A stretch of DNA of 32,709 nucleotides from NCBI GenBank assembly GCA_900473805.1, contig UCMS01000036.1, forward strand, positions 1 to 32,709, given 5' to 3'. Below, one piece after another: positions 7,627 to 16,304 of this stretch. Origin of the DNA: Hyphomicrobiales bacterium. Lineage in GTDB: Bacteria > Pseudomonadota > Alphaproteobacteria > Rhizobiales > Rhizobiaceae. The position numbers and the translations under genes are program-made. The notes beneath the pieces are model-generated. The model had not been told where the DNA came from. It worked only from the letters and a program-made list of their open reading frames with translations, and made no database searches. Each line of letters starts with the position of its first letter. Position 1 is the stretch's first letter.

Positions 7627-8415
7627 ATGACGATCACGATTTCCCTCAGGCTCCTGAGCCTCGCTCTAATCTGCGCGGGCTCCTGCGCTCTGACAGCCCC
7701 TCCACAGGCCGCCGGCGCCGAGACTCCCACCGCAACCAGGACGAAAACCCGGCTCACCGAACCGAAGTTGACCATCGCCCAGGTCGAAGGTGAAGGACCT
7801 GCGGTGGCGCTCACCTTCGATGCCTGCATGGGCAAGGTCGACGACCGCATCCTCGATACCCTGATCGAGAACCGAATCCGCTCGACCGTCTTCGTCACGG
7901 CCCGCTGGTTGAAGCACAATGCCGCCGCCTTTGCCGTGATGCGGGCCAATCCCGATCTGTTCGAAATCGAGGATCACGGTGAAAACCACGTTCCCGCCAT
8001 CGACGTGCCGATGACCGTCTTCGGCATCAAGACGGCTGGCTCAGCGGAAGCCGTGGCTGCCGAAGTGGAGGGCGGTGCTGAGGCAATCATCGCCGCCGGC
8101 GGCGAGCGCCCGGTCTGGTTCCGAGGCGCGACGGCCAAGTACACGCCCAGCGCCATCGCCGAAATCCAGTCGCTCGGCTACCGCGTCGCGGGGTATTCGA
8201 TCAATGGCGACAGCGGCTCCCTTCTGGGCGCCTCAAGCGTGGCCCGGCAATATCACCGCGCAAAAGGCGGCGACGTGATCATCTCGCACATCAACCAGCC
8301 GACCCATGAGGCCGGCGAAGGCGTGGTCAAGGGCATCCTCGACCTCAAGGCCCGCGGCTTCCGTTTCGTGCGGCTGAAGGACCGGACGGAGCCGGTCTCC
8401 GGCAAGAGTTTCTGA
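7627..8415 (+). CDS. Secreted polysaccharide deacetylase-family protein
   Basis: This 262-residue protein has a hydrophobic signal peptide (LRLLSLALICAGSCALTAPP, cleavage near Ala29-Gly30-Ala31), so it should be exported. It then shows NodB-homology features: VALTFDACMG with Asp65 as the likely general base or metal ligand, and HGENH (His117 and His121) as the His pair that binds the metal. Later come FRGATAKYTPS and VIISHINQPTHE near the end. The usual TFDDG is TFDAC, so one Asp is replaced, and substrate and activity are uncertain. A role in cell-wall or exopolysaccharide deacetylation is an inference. The ATG at 7627 was chosen for the signal peptide, because the frame is open far upstream without homology. 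Confidence 0.85.
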   Translation: MTITISLRLLSLALICAGSCALTAPPQAAGAETPTATRTKTRLTEPKLTIAQVEGEGPAVALTFDACMGKVDDRILDTLIENRIRSTVFVTARWLKHNAAAFAVMRANPDLFEIEDHGENHVPAIDVPMTVFGIKTAGSAEAVAAEVEGGAEAIIAAGGERPVWFRGATAKYTPSAIAEIQSLGYRVAGYSINGDSGSLLGASSVARQYHRAKGGDVIISHINQPTHEAGEGVVKGILDLKARGFRFVRLKDRTEPVSGKSF

Positions 8416-8423
8416 ACCCTCGA

Positions 8424-9311
8424 TCAACCATCCGTGCCCTGGCTGGATCTCGCCCAATCCATGTAGAGATCGAGTGCCTTGCGCGTCACCGGCCCCTCCT
8501 GGAACTGCGCATCGTCGAGCCGCGTCACCGGCACCACCTTGGAATAATTCCCGGTCTGGAAGATCTCGTCGGCATTCATGAAATCCTCGACCGACAGCGT
8601 CGCCTCGCGCACATCGAAGCCGGCGTGGCGCAGCAGCCCGATGATCCGGGCCCGCGTGATGCCGGCGAGGAAGGTGCGGTTGGCCGCCGGCGTATAGACG
8701 ACGCCGTCCTTCACCATGAACACGTTGGAGGATGCGGTTTCGACCACATTGCCATTCATGTCGCGCACCAGCGCGTTATCGAAGCCGCGTGACCGGGCAT
8801 CGATGATCATGCGCCCGGAATTGGGGTAGAGGCTGCCAGTCTTCGCCTCGGTCATCGCCGTTTCCGGGGATGGCCGCCGAAAGGGCGATACCGTCAGCGA
8901 CGAGGGCTTCGCCGTGTGCATCGGCGCTTCGAACAGGCAAAGTGCAAAGCGGGTGGAGTCCGGATCGGCCGCGACGACCGAGCCAGTCTGCCCATGTTCG
9001 GCCCAGTACATCGGCTTGATATAGATCGCCGTCTTGCCGTCGAATTTGCCGATGCCTTCCCAGGCCAGTCGCTCGATTTCCTTGGCGTCAACGACGGGTT
9101 TCAGGCCCATGTTGACCGCAGACCGGTTCACCCGCTGGCAATGCAGGTCGAGGTCGGGTGCGATCCCGTCGAACCAGCGTGCCCCGTCGAACACCGTCGA
9201 GCCCAGCCACATCGCATGCGACACCGGCCCGATCAGCGGTGGATTTCCGGCGAACCAGTCGCCATCGACATAGGTGAAGGTGGGGGTGCGGGCAGACGTA
9301 TCGACGGCCAT
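8424..9311 (-). CDS. Branched-chain aminotransferase-like PLP enzyme (class IV)
   Basis: This 295-residue protein has the fold-type IV aminotransferase pattern. Lys157 in EAKTGSLYPNSGR is the expected PLP lysine. NGNVVETASSNVFMV, with Glu191, is the motif that contacts the cofactor ring. FLAGITRARII and TGNYSKVVPVTRLDD follow in the usual order. The most likely reaction is reversible transamination of Val, Leu or Ile with 2-oxoglutarate. D-amino-acid aminotransferase and aminodeoxychorismate lyase share the fold, but the length and the N-terminal VFDGARWF motif favour the branched-chain type. It ends eight bases from the convergent deacetylase gene. No ilv neighbours are present, so it may be a second copy in this genome. 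Confidence 0.85.
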   Translation of the reverse strand: MAVDTSARTPTFTYVDGDWFAGNPPLIGPVSHAMWLGSTVFDGARWFDGIAPDLDLHCQRVNRSAVNMGLKPVVDAKEIERLAWEGIGKFDGKTAIYIKPMYWAEHGQTGSVVAADPDSTRFALCLFEAPMHTAKPSSLTVSPFRRPSPETAMTEAKTGSLYPNSGRMIIDARSRGFDNALVRDMNGNVVETASSNVFMVKDGVVYTPAANRTFLAGITRARIIGLLRHAGFDVREATLSVEDFMNADEIFQTGNYSKVVPVTRLDDAQFQEGPVTRKALDLYMDWARSSQGTDG

Positions 9312-9586
9312 GGCGGCTCTCCTGTTCTCGTTGCCCGCAGCAAAGGCGCGAGGGGCGAAGAGGTCAAGACCAAACTGGGCCTAGAAGAGACGTTTCCCCT
9401 GAGTCGGACGAATTACACCGCCATTTCAGCAGCTTGCCTGATCGGTCCATCACTGCGGTTGATGGCGGGTGGTCGGATGGGCTGAAGATCGTGGTTAAAG
9501 GAGTTGTAACGGATTTCCGCAATATTGAACGAAAGCAAGGCTTGAGCCCTGCCAGTCTGTGGTTCTGCGTTACTCTGGGGGTCATC

Positions 9587-10384
9587 ATGCACAAGGCGCC
9601 TTTCGCCTCACTTCTCGTTGCGTCGTCTGCGCTCGTCGCGACGCCCGCCCTCGCCGACGGCTTCTTTTCCGGCAACTGGTACGTGACGCTCGGCGGCGCC
9701 GGCATTTCTGCGCCGACCTTCGAAGGCTCCAAGAACCGCAAGCTGTTCTTCCAGCCGATCATCTCGGTCGGTCGGGGCGGCGCCCCGCGCTTTTCCTCGC
9801 GCAATGACAATCCGAGCTTCGCCATCTACGACACCGATGTGCTGCGCGCCGGCGTGGTCGGCAAGTTCCTGCCGGGGCGCGACGCCGGGACCGACGATGC
9901 GCTCGAAGGTCTCTCCGAGGTCAAGTGGGGTGGTGAACTCGGCGGTTTCGCGGATCTCTATGTCACCGACTACCTGCGCGCCCGCGCCGAGCTGCGCCAG
10001 GGCATCCGCAGCCATGACGGCCTCGTCGCGGACATTGCCGTCGACGCCTTTACCGATCTTGCACCGGGCCTGCGCGTTTCGGCCGGCCCGCGCGTGACCT
10101 ATGCCACCAGCGGCTACACCCAGGCCTATTACGGCGTCAACGCTACAGAGTCGGCAGCCTCCGGCCTCAGCCAGTATGATCCCGATGGCGGCATCACCTC
10201 TTACGGTGCCGGCGGCGCGATCACCTGGGATGCGACCGACAAGCTCTCCATGAGCGCCTTCACCGAATACAAGCGCCTCGCCGGACCGGCGGCCGATTCG
10301 AGCCTGGTGAAGGAAGAGGGCAGCCGAAACCAGCTGATGTTTGGCGTCTCTGCCAGCTACAAATTCGGTGTCAGCCTCGACTGA
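9587..10384 (+). CDS. MipA/OmpV-family outer-membrane protein
   Basis: This 265-residue protein has a Sec signal peptide ending in ALA (MHKAPFASLLVASSALVATPALADG). The mature protein has alternating beta-strand segments, for example WYVTLGGAGISAPTFEGS, ADLYVTDYLRARAELRQGIRS and a terminal LMFGVSASYKFGVSLD. It fits the MipA/OmpV family of outer-membrane barrels; MipA itself bridges a lytic transglycosylase and a synthase in enterobacteria, which need not hold here. The ATG at 9587, with GGGGG just upstream, was preferred over an earlier in-frame start at 9434 that would block the signal peptide. It stands alone upstream of ubiA, 80 bases away. Confidence 0.85.
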   Translation: MHKAPFASLLVASSALVATPALADGFFSGNWYVTLGGAGISAPTFEGSKNRKLFFQPIISVGRGGAPRFSSRNDNPSFAIYDTDVLRAGVVGKFLPGRDAGTDDALEGLSEVKWGGELGGFADLYVTDYLRARAELRQGIRSHDGLVADIAVDAFTDLAPGLRVSAGPRVTYATSGYTQAYYGVNATESAASGLSQYDPDGGITSYGAGGAITWDATDKLSMSAFTEYKRLAGPAADSSLVKEEGSRNQLMFGVSASYKFGVSLD

Positions 10385-10464
10385 CGAAAGGCCGCAGCCG
10401 ATTTTCCATGACGCCGGGCAGGGGAGAGTTTTCTTGGCCCCGCCCATCCTCTATCACTCTCGAT

Positions 10465-11418
10465 ATGAGCACAGCTGATCAGCATATCGACCGCGTCATC
10501 GACGCGCCCTCCGACAATTTCGTCTATCGTGTCCTGCCGCGATGGCTCTGGCCGCATGCCCAGCTCGCCCGCTGGGATCGCCCGATCGGTTGGCAGTTGC
10601 TGATGTGGCCCTGCTTCTGGTCGTCGGCGCTCGCCGCCAACGCGCTCGCCGCCGAAGACCGGTTGAACCTCGGCCTCTTCGTTTTCCACCTCTTCCTGTT
10701 CTTTGTCGGCTCGGTCGCCATGCGTGGCGCCGGTTGCACCTATAACGATCTCGTCGATCACGAGATCGACGACAAGGTCGCCCGCACCCGATCGCGCCCG
10801 CTGCCGTCGGGCCGCATTTCGCGTCGCAATGCCAAGATCTTCATGGTCCTGCAGGCGCTGCTCGGTCTCGTCGTGCTGCTCTGCTTCAACACGTTTTCCA
10901 TCGTGCTCGGCATTCTGTCGCTGGCAATCGTCGCGATCTATCCGTTTGCCAAGCGCTTCACCGACTGGCCGCAATTCTTCCTCGGCTTGGCCTTCTCCTG
11001 GGGCGGTCTCATGGGCTGGGCCGGTCTTCACGGCAATCTCTCGTTCGCCGCCTTCCTCGTCTATGCAGGCGCAATCGCCTGGACCATCGGTTACGACACC
11101 ATCTATGCCCATCAGGATAAAGAAGACGACGCCCTTGTCGGCGTCCGCTCGACCGCACGCCTCTTCGGCGATGACACCAAGATCTGGCTGGTCGGCCTCT
11201 ATGGCGTGACGCTCTTGCTCCTGCTTATCGCCTTCCTCGTTGCGGGTGCGGCCTGGCCTTCAATCCTCGGCCTGATCGCCGCCGGCATCCTCCTGGCCTG
11301 GCAGATCAAGGTGCTCGATATCGATGACGGCGCCCAGTGCCTCAAGCTCTTCAAATCCAACAACCGTGTCGGCCTGATCATTTTTGCGGGTCTGGTTCTG
11401 GCGCTGCCCTTTGCATGA
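10465..11418 (+). CDS. ubiA: 4-hydroxybenzoate octaprenyltransferase (ubiquinone synthesis)
   Basis: This 317-residue integral membrane protein attaches the polyprenyl tail to 4-hydroxybenzoate in ubiquinone synthesis. The two Asp-rich motifs that bind Mg-diphosphate are both present: N94-D-xx-D98-xxx-D102 (YNDLVDHEID) and D211-xx-Y214-xxx-D218-xx-D221. About eight hydrophobic helices separate and follow them. LARWDRPIGWQLLMWPCFWS is a hallmark of the proteobacterial UbiA subgroup. The ATG at 10465 is chosen over 10408 because the conserved domain starts soon after it, although its ribosome binding site is weak. Its 3' end converges on the DUF6101-like gene. Confidence 0.95.
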   Translation: MSTADQHIDRVIDAPSDNFVYRVLPRWLWPHAQLARWDRPIGWQLLMWPCFWSSALAANALAAEDRLNLGLFVFHLFLFFVGSVAMRGAGCTYNDLVDHEIDDKVARTRSRPLPSGRISRRNAKIFMVLQALLGLVVLLCFNTFSIVLGILSLAIVAIYPFAKRFTDWPQFFLGLAFSWGGLMGWAGLHGNLSFAAFLVYAGAIAWTIGYDTIYAHQDKEDDALVGVRSTARLFGDDTKIWLVGLYGVTLLLLLIAFLVAGAAWPSILGLIAAGILLAWQIKVLDIDDGAQCLKLFKSNNRVGLIIFAGLVLALPFA

Positions 11419-11501
11419 ACGAGATCTTTAAACCGGATTGCCGAACGCGCCGGATCTGTCCCCCGATGAGACGGGTCGTCTGACCCGAACCCGAAATGCA
11501 A

Positions 11502-11529
11502 GAGGCCCGGAAGTCGCCTTCCGGGCCTC
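11502..11529 (-). terminator. Perfect 12-bp hairpin between ubiA and the DUF6101-like gene
   Basis: GAGGCCCGGAAG (11502-11513) pairs without mismatch with CTTCCGGGCCTC (11518-11529) around TCGC. It lies just past the stop of the leftward gene and is followed leftward by TTGCATTT. A smaller hairpin, GGGTC-GTCT-GACCC, lies beside it at 11473-11486 on the ubiA side. Confidence 0.7.
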
Positions 11530-11553
11530 GCTGTGTCTCACACTGGAACACGA

Positions 11554-12126
11554 TCAGTTGCGGGCGATGATTTCCTTTCCGGAAATCTTCATGGTTACGC
11601 CCAGCTTGCCGGTGGTGCGGCGCACGAGGAAGCGCGGACGACGCTCGGCAAAATAGGAATGGCGCCGGCGCGGTTGCGTTTCCTTGGTGCGCACTTCGCC
11701 GATATGCTCTTCCAGCGGACGGGCAACGCCGTCGGCCTCGACCATCAGCATGGGAATGCGGAAGGCATCGGCCCAGCCGCGCCAGTCGGCGGCGATGTCG
11801 CAGAGGTCGTGCGCAACCAGGAGTGGAATGCACAGTTCCGGGTCCTCATGATGCAGTTCGAGCGTGACGGTAACCTCGCCATTGCCATGGTCGATGGCGC
11901 GTGCCGCCACGCCCTTGAAGGCGCGGGCTGGCAGGGCGAAGGACAGCGGCAAACCGCTGCCGGCCAGGATCTTGCGCAGCACGGCGCCGCGTTCGTCGAT
12001 GGTGATCGTCACGTCTCCAGAGGCGCCGCGCAGGGCGTAGGTGACCTGCTGGGGGAACCGCGAGGGATCCAGTCGCAAGGTGGCGCCGGCCCATGCAGGC
12101 TTCAAAACGGTGTTCGTCATCTTCAT
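11554..12126 (-). CDS. DUF6101-like protein of unknown function
   Basis: This 190-residue protein shows no signal peptide or membrane segment. It has a beta-rich centre (DVTITIDERGAVLRKILAGSGLPLSFALP, VTVTLELHHEDPELCIPLL) and a very basic C terminus (PRRRHSYFAERRPRFLVRRTTGK). I recognise it as resembling a rhizobial family annotated DUF6101, from memory, without a search. AAGGG lies four bases before the ATG at 12126, and a second ATG at 12120 is equally possible. It is a single gene ending in a strong hairpin. No function can be proposed; the basic tail might bind nucleic acid or acidic lipids. Confidence 0.75.
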   Translation of the reverse strand: MKMTNTVLKPAWAGATLRLDPSRFPQQVTYALRGASGDVTITIDERGAVLRKILAGSGLPLSFALPARAFKGVAARAIDHGNGEVTVTLELHHEDPELCIPLLVAHDLCDIAADWRGWADAFRIPMLMVEADGVARPLEEHIGEVRTKETQPRRRHSYFAERRPRFLVRRTTGKLGVTMKISGKEIIARN

Positions 12127-12486
12127 GCTACCCTTGTTTTACCCGAGAGCGCGTCATGTGCTCGTCTGTTCGGGACTTTGCGTCCTCTATGGCGCCAAGA
12201 TAGCCACGCCCCCTTCGAGACAGCTTAAAAATTGCGGTAAAAAAAACCTTGCGGTCTCAAATGGTTAGTTTTGTCATATCGGGCAGGGTTTCGAGAAAGT
12301 GAATGTCGGGCCTGCCTGTTTCACCCCGGCACGCATCAGGTGCCGGCACGGGGCGAGCCGCATGGCGTGACTGTTCTCAGAAATCGGCATTTCGATGCGC
12401 TTCTTCAGCTTTTCATAAAGCTACAGGCAAGGATTGGGGCGCATAATGCGATTCGCGCTGTCTATGTGTCCGTCGAGGAATGCCCC
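12127..12486. other. Divergent intergenic region with one leader hairpin
   Basis: This 360-base stretch separates the DUF6101-like and DUF1217 genes and should hold both promoters. The only clear structure is CCGGCAC (12326-12332) pairing with GTGCCGG (12340-12346) around a seven-base loop, about 140 bases before the DUF1217 ATG. I see no gene, tRNA or clear sigma-factor site. Confidence 0.4.
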
Positions 12487-14673
12487 ATGGTGTCCACCTA
12501 TCTGAGCTATAATCTGGTCACGCGTGACCTGAAGGGAAGCCTCGACCGGGTGGCCGCAGATAGCACGGTCACGCGTCAGACCGAGTATTTCAAGAACAAT
12601 ATCGGCAAGGTCACCTCTGTCGAGGAGTTCCTCGACGACTACCAGCTCTATTCCTATGCGATGAAGGCCCATGGTCTCGAAGAGATGACCTACGCCAAAG
12701 CCTTCATGAAAAAGGTCCTGGAAAGCGATCTCAATGACGAGAAGAGCTTTGCCAATCAGCTGAGTGATGACCGCTACCGCAACTTTGCGGAAGCCTTCCA
12801 GTTCACCGCCGAAAAGGCGGATGGTCAGACGGATGCGCAGCAGGACAAGATGCTGGCCCGCTACAATGATGTGCTTGCCGGCGAAAGCGACAAGCTTGAG
12901 GCCGAAACCAATTACTACGAGCAACGCATAAACACCGTTGCCAGCGCGCAGAGCTTGGTCGGCAATGCCCGGCTGCTGAACTATGCGCTCAGCGCCTATG
13001 GCATCGATGGCACCTATTACAGCAAGGATCACATCCTGCGGGTGTTGACCAGCGACGTGTCCGACAAGGACAGCTACGTCAACCAGTTGGTGGCCAATAA
13101 GAGCAAGGATGCCGCCGGCTTCCTGAAACTGGCAAAGGCGTTCAATTTCAATGCGGACGGCAGCCTTTCTGCAGCGAAGGCCCAGACCGATGCGCAGAGA
13201 GAAAACACGATCACTCTGTATGTCGACGAAGAGCAGACCTACGTCAGCAACTACTATCTGGAGCGCGAAAAGGCCTATTACGCCTCAAAGATTGCCGGCG
13301 TCACCTCGGTGACCGACATCACCTCCGACAGCAGACTGTTCAACTATGTAAAGACGGCTTTCCAGCTCGACAGCACAGTCACGTCCTCGGTTTTCAAGAA
13401 CATCGTCACCAGCGATCTGACCGTAGACGGGAACTTCGCGCAGGCGAATGGTGGCGACGCCTGGGTCGCCGTGGCGCAAAAGTTCAATTTCGACACCAAT
13501 GGCGATGTGAAGGCGGGCTTGTCGGCCCAGAGTTCGACCCAGATCGCCTCGACGAACGGCGGCTTCGCCACGCATTATGACGATGCCGATGAGACGAAGA
13601 AGAACGCCCTGATCGATGCGTTCAAATCCGGCATGGACAAGATCACCAATGTCGATGAGCTCTTGAACAACGCGTCCATGAAGCTGCTGTTGCAGCGCAC
13701 CTTCGGCATTGCGGCGGGCGAATTCAGCAACGCCGATCTGCGCAGCGCGTTGACCAGCGATTTCACCGATCCGAAGAGCTTCGCCAACAAGTCGAAAGAC
13801 GAGCGGCTGATCGAGATGTCGAAGTTGTTCAATTTTGACAGCAAGGGCAATGTCGACGCGCCGCTGCAGGCCCACAGCACCTTCTCCGCGACTTTGATCT
13901 CCAAGGAATACATCGTCAATAAGGCGCGCTTCCTCGAAGGCGACGAACTGAAGAAAGCCAAGGAGGCGGCAGGCAAGGAGGCAGCCTATTACCAGGACAA
14001 GATCCAGGGCGTGGAAACGGTCGACGATCTCTTGGCGGACCGCGGCATCGTCGATGTTGTTCTGGGCGCCTATGGCTTCGACCCCAAAACCGTGACCGAC
14101 GACTTCCTGAAGAAGATCTTCGCGTCCGACCTTGGCGATCGCAAGAGCTTCGTCAACCAGCAGGGGGACAACAACTGGGCGGAACTCGTTGCCTCCTTCA
14201 ATTTCGACGGCGAAGGCAAGTTGACGCGATCCACGTTGGGCACAGTCCAACAGCGGGGCGAAACCCTCGAGACCATCAATCTCTTCATGCGCCAGACGCT
14301 GGAAGAGAACGAAGGCCAGAGCAGCGAAGCTGTCCGGCTCGCCCTTTATTTCGAGCGCACCGCGCCAACCATCACCAGCGCCTACGATATCATCGCCGAC
14401 AGCGCGCTGACGGAAGTCTTCCGCACCATCTACGGCTTCTCGGAGGACTTCTCCAACATGGACGTCGACGCTCAGGCGAAGGCGATCAAGTCCAAGCTTG
14501 ACCTGGCCGATCTCCAGGATCCGAAGAAGCTGCAGCGACTGATCGAGCGGTACACGGCCATGTACGACACCGCCAACGCGACCTTCGATTCCACGGCGGT
14601 GAGCATTCTCTCCGGCACGAGCGGCAGCATCTCCGCGGACCTGCTTTTCAGCCTTGCGCAATTGAAGGCCTGA
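12487..14673 (+). CDS. DUF1217 repeat protein, probably flagellum-associated
   Basis: This 728-residue protein is built from six related units of about 75-80 residues, near 33-108, 142-225, 262-342, 378-456, 500-578 and a diverged last one at 618-695. The unit reads roughly YY..KI..V.SV.DLL, then AYG and SD..D.KSF.NQ, and closes with FNFD.G. This is the DUF1217 pattern; in rhizobia such proteins are found in or near flagellar gene clusters. No signal peptide or membrane segment is seen. GAGGA lies eight bases before the ATG at 12487. An upstream in-frame start at 12271 adds sequence unlike the repeats. Here it is alone beside the mod genes, so its role is inferred from the family only. Confidence 0.85.
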   Translation: MVSTYLSYNLVTRDLKGSLDRVAADSTVTRQTEYFKNNIGKVTSVEEFLDDYQLYSYAMKAHGLEEMTYAKAFMKKVLESDLNDEKSFANQLSDDRYRNFAEAFQFTAEKADGQTDAQQDKMLARYNDVLAGESDKLEAETNYYEQRINTVASAQSLVGNARLLNYALSAYGIDGTYYSKDHILRVLTSDVSDKDSYVNQLVANKSKDAAGFLKLAKAFNFNADGSLSAAKAQTDAQRENTITLYVDEEQTYVSNYYLEREKAYYASKIAGVTSVTDITSDSRLFNYVKTAFQLDSTVTSSVFKNIVTSDLTVDGNFAQANGGDAWVAVAQKFNFDTNGDVKAGLSAQSSTQIASTNGGFATHYDDADETKKNALIDAFKSGMDKITNVDELLNNASMKLLLQRTFGIAAGEFSNADLRSALTSDFTDPKSFANKSKDERLIEMSKLFNFDSKGNVDAPLQAHSTFSATLISKEYIVNKARFLEGDELKKAKEAAGKEAAYYQDKIQGVETVDDLLADRGIVDVVLGAYGFDPKTVTDDFLKKIFASDLGDRKSFVNQQGDNNWAELVASFNFDGEGKLTRSTLGTVQQRGETLETINLFMRQTLEENEGQSSEAVRLALYFERTAPTITSAYDIIADSALTEVFRTIYGFSEDFSNMDVDAQAKAIKSKLDLADLQDPKKLQRLIERYTAMYDTANATFDSTAVSILSGTSGSISADLLFSLAQLKA

Positions 14674-14689
14674 TCGGCAAAAAAAGGCG

Positions 14690-14722
14690 CCCGTCTTCTG
14701 TCTTGAAGACGGGTTTGTTTTT
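14690..14722 (+). terminator. Rho-independent terminator of the DUF1217 gene
   Basis: CCCGTCTTC (14690-14698) pairs with GAAGACGGG (14705-14713) around TGTCTT, and TTTGTTTTT follows at once. An A-run precedes the stem. It ends only three bases before the ModE operator. Confidence 0.9.
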
Positions 14723-14725
14723 GGC

Positions 14726-14755
14726 TATCGATATATCCAGATGGATATATCGATA
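14726..14755. promoter_or_regulatory. ModE operator of modABC
   Basis: Two perfect 14-bp arms (TATCGATATATCCA and TGGATATATCGATA) flank the two central bases GA. The ATCG-x-TATAT...ATATA-x-CGAT pattern matches the known ModE (molybdate regulator) recognition site. The last base is also the first base of the AGGAGG Shine-Dalgarno of modA. Repression of modABC when molybdate is sufficient is the established role of such a site. Confidence 0.88.
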
Positions 14756-14766
14756 GGAGGAACCCG

Positions 14767-15564
14767 ATGCGCACTTGGCTGAAATCTGCTTCTCTGACCC
14801 TGGCAGTCTTCGCTGCGGTGTCCTTGTCCGGATCAGGAGTGCTGAAAGTGATGGCGGCCGAGCCGGTGACCGTCTTCGCTGCGGCAAGCCTCAAGGAGAG
14901 CGCCGAGAAGGTGGCAGAAAGCTGGAAAAAAGCGACGGGCAACGAAGTGCGTCTCTCTTTCGCCGGAAGCTCTGCTCTGGCCAAGCAGATCGAGGAGGGG
15001 GCTCCGGCCGATGTCTTCATTTCGGCCGATCTGAAGTGGATGGATCATCTCGACAAGGGTGGCAAGGTCAAGTCCGACAGCCGCGTCAATCTGCTCGGAA
15101 ACCGTATCGTCCTCGTCGCGCCGAAAGCTTCGACCGCGACCGTCACCATTGGGGACAACTTCCCGCTCTCCACCCTTCTCGGCGACGGTCGGCTCGCTAT
15201 GGCCAACGTCGAAGCGGTTCCGGCCGGAACCTATGGCAAAGCCGCGCTTGAGAAGCTCGGCGTCTGGGACAGCGTCAAGGACAGGATTGCCCAGGCCGAG
15301 AATGTGCGTGCAGCCCTGCTGCTCGTCTCGCGCGCCGAAGCGCCCCTTGGCATCGTCTACGAGACCGATGCCAAGGTGGACCCGGAGGTGAAGATCCTCG
15401 ATCGTTTCCCCGAGACGAGCCACCCGGCCATCGTCTATCCGGCAGCGTTGACCACCGATGGCAGCAATCCGGAAGCCGCATCCTTTCTTGCCTACTTGCA
15501 GGGGGCGGAGGCGCATGCCATCTTCGCTGCCGCCGGCTTCACGGTTCTTGCCAAGACCAACTGA
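14767..15564 (+). CDS. modA: Molybdate ABC transporter, periplasmic binding protein
   Basis: This 265-residue protein starts with a Sec signal peptide (cleavage after VMAA, about residue 31). The mature protein opens with VTVFAAASLKES, then has LSFAGSSALAKQIEEGAPADVFISAD, the conserved ligand-binding elements of ModA that hold molybdate or tungstate between two lobes. NVEAVPAGTYGKAALEKLG is a further ModA signature. AGGAGG sits six bases before the ATG, so translation should be efficient once the upstream ModE operator is free. It is the first gene of modABC, followed by modB after 47 bases. Confidence 0.96.
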   Translation: MRTWLKSASLTLAVFAAVSLSGSGVLKVMAAEPVTVFAAASLKESAEKVAESWKKATGNEVRLSFAGSSALAKQIEEGAPADVFISADLKWMDHLDKGGKVKSDSRVNLLGNRIVLVAPKASTATVTIGDNFPLSTLLGDGRLAMANVEAVPAGTYGKAALEKLGVWDSVKDRIAQAENVRAALLLVSRAEAPLGIVYETDAKVDPEVKILDRFPETSHPAIVYPAALTTDGSNPEAASFLAYLQGAEAHAIFAAAGFTVLAKTN

Positions 15565-15611
15565 AGCCAGACACACTGACCGCATCTGACCCTGCATCCG
15601 GGATATCTCTG

Positions 15612-16304
15612 TTGACCCTGACGGCCGAAGAATGGACCGCGATGCTCTTGAGCCTGAAGGTCGCGGCCGTTGCCGTGGCTTTCTCATTGCCGGCAGGTCT
15701 CGGCATGGCCTGGCTCCTGTCGCGCAAGCAGTTCTGGGGCAAGTCGCTGCTCAACGGGCTCGTCCACCTGCCGCTGATCCTGCCGCCGGTCGTCACCGGC
15801 TACCTGCTGCTGATCACCTTTGGCCGCAAAGGATCGGTGGGGGCTTTTCTGGAACAGGCTTTCGGGCTCGTCTTCTCCTTCCGCTGGACGGGGGCAGCGC
15901 TTGCGGCGGCAGTCATGGGCTTCCCGCTCTTGGTCCGCTCCATCCGCCTGTCGCTCGATGCGGTTGACCGCAGGCTGGAGGCGGCGGCCGCGACCCTGGG
16001 AGCCCCGCCGTCTTACGTCTTCTTCACCGTCACCCTGCCGCTGATCCTGCCCGGCATCGCCGCCGGCGCCATCCTGGCCTTTGCAAAGTCGATGGGTGAA
16101 TTCGGCGCCACGATCACTTTTGTCTCGAATATTCCCGGCGAGACCCAGACGCTTGCCTCGGCGATCTACACCTATACCCAGGTCCCCGGGGGAGATGTTG
16201 CCGCCATGCGCTTGACCCTTATCTCGATCGTGCTGTCTCTGGGCGCACTTGTGGTATCGGAATTCCTGTCGCGGCGCATTGCGGCCCGCGTGGGGGCAGC
16301 CTGA
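15612..16304 (+). CDS. modB: Molybdate ABC transporter permease
   Basis: This 230-residue permease has about five hydrophobic helices. The EAA loop that docks on ModC is visible as EAAAATLGAPPSYVFFTVTLPLILPGIAAG. HLPLILPPVVTGYLLL and MGEFGATITFVSNIPGETQTL are typical ModB sequences. The start appears to be TTG at 15612, since there is no ATG upstream in frame and the expected EEWTAMLLSLKVA region follows it; CGGGA lies just upstream. The next ATG in frame, at 15642, would cut into the first helix. The TGA stop shares one base with the ATG of modC (TGATG), so the two are translationally coupled. Confidence 0.94.
   Translation: MTLTAEEWTAMLLSLKVAAVAVAFSLPAGLGMAWLLSRKQFWGKSLLNGLVHLPLILPPVVTGYLLLITFGRKGSVGAFLEQAFGLVFSFRWTGAALAAAVMGFPLLVRSIRLSLDAVDRRLEAAAATLGAPPSYVFFTVTLPLILPGIAAGAILAFAKSMGEFGATITFVSNIPGETQTLASAIYTYTQVPGGDVAAMRLTLISIVLSLGALVVSEFLSRRIAARVGAA

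Noticed and set aside
7594..7629. Eleven-codon open frame overlapping the deacetylase start (ATGA)
   Set aside because: It has no clear ribosome binding site of its own and no peptide pattern. It is too weak to call a leader peptide.
13285..14661. 458-residue open frame antisense to the DUF1217 gene
   Set aside because: Its repeating look mirrors the six repeats on the sense strand, and no independent features are seen.
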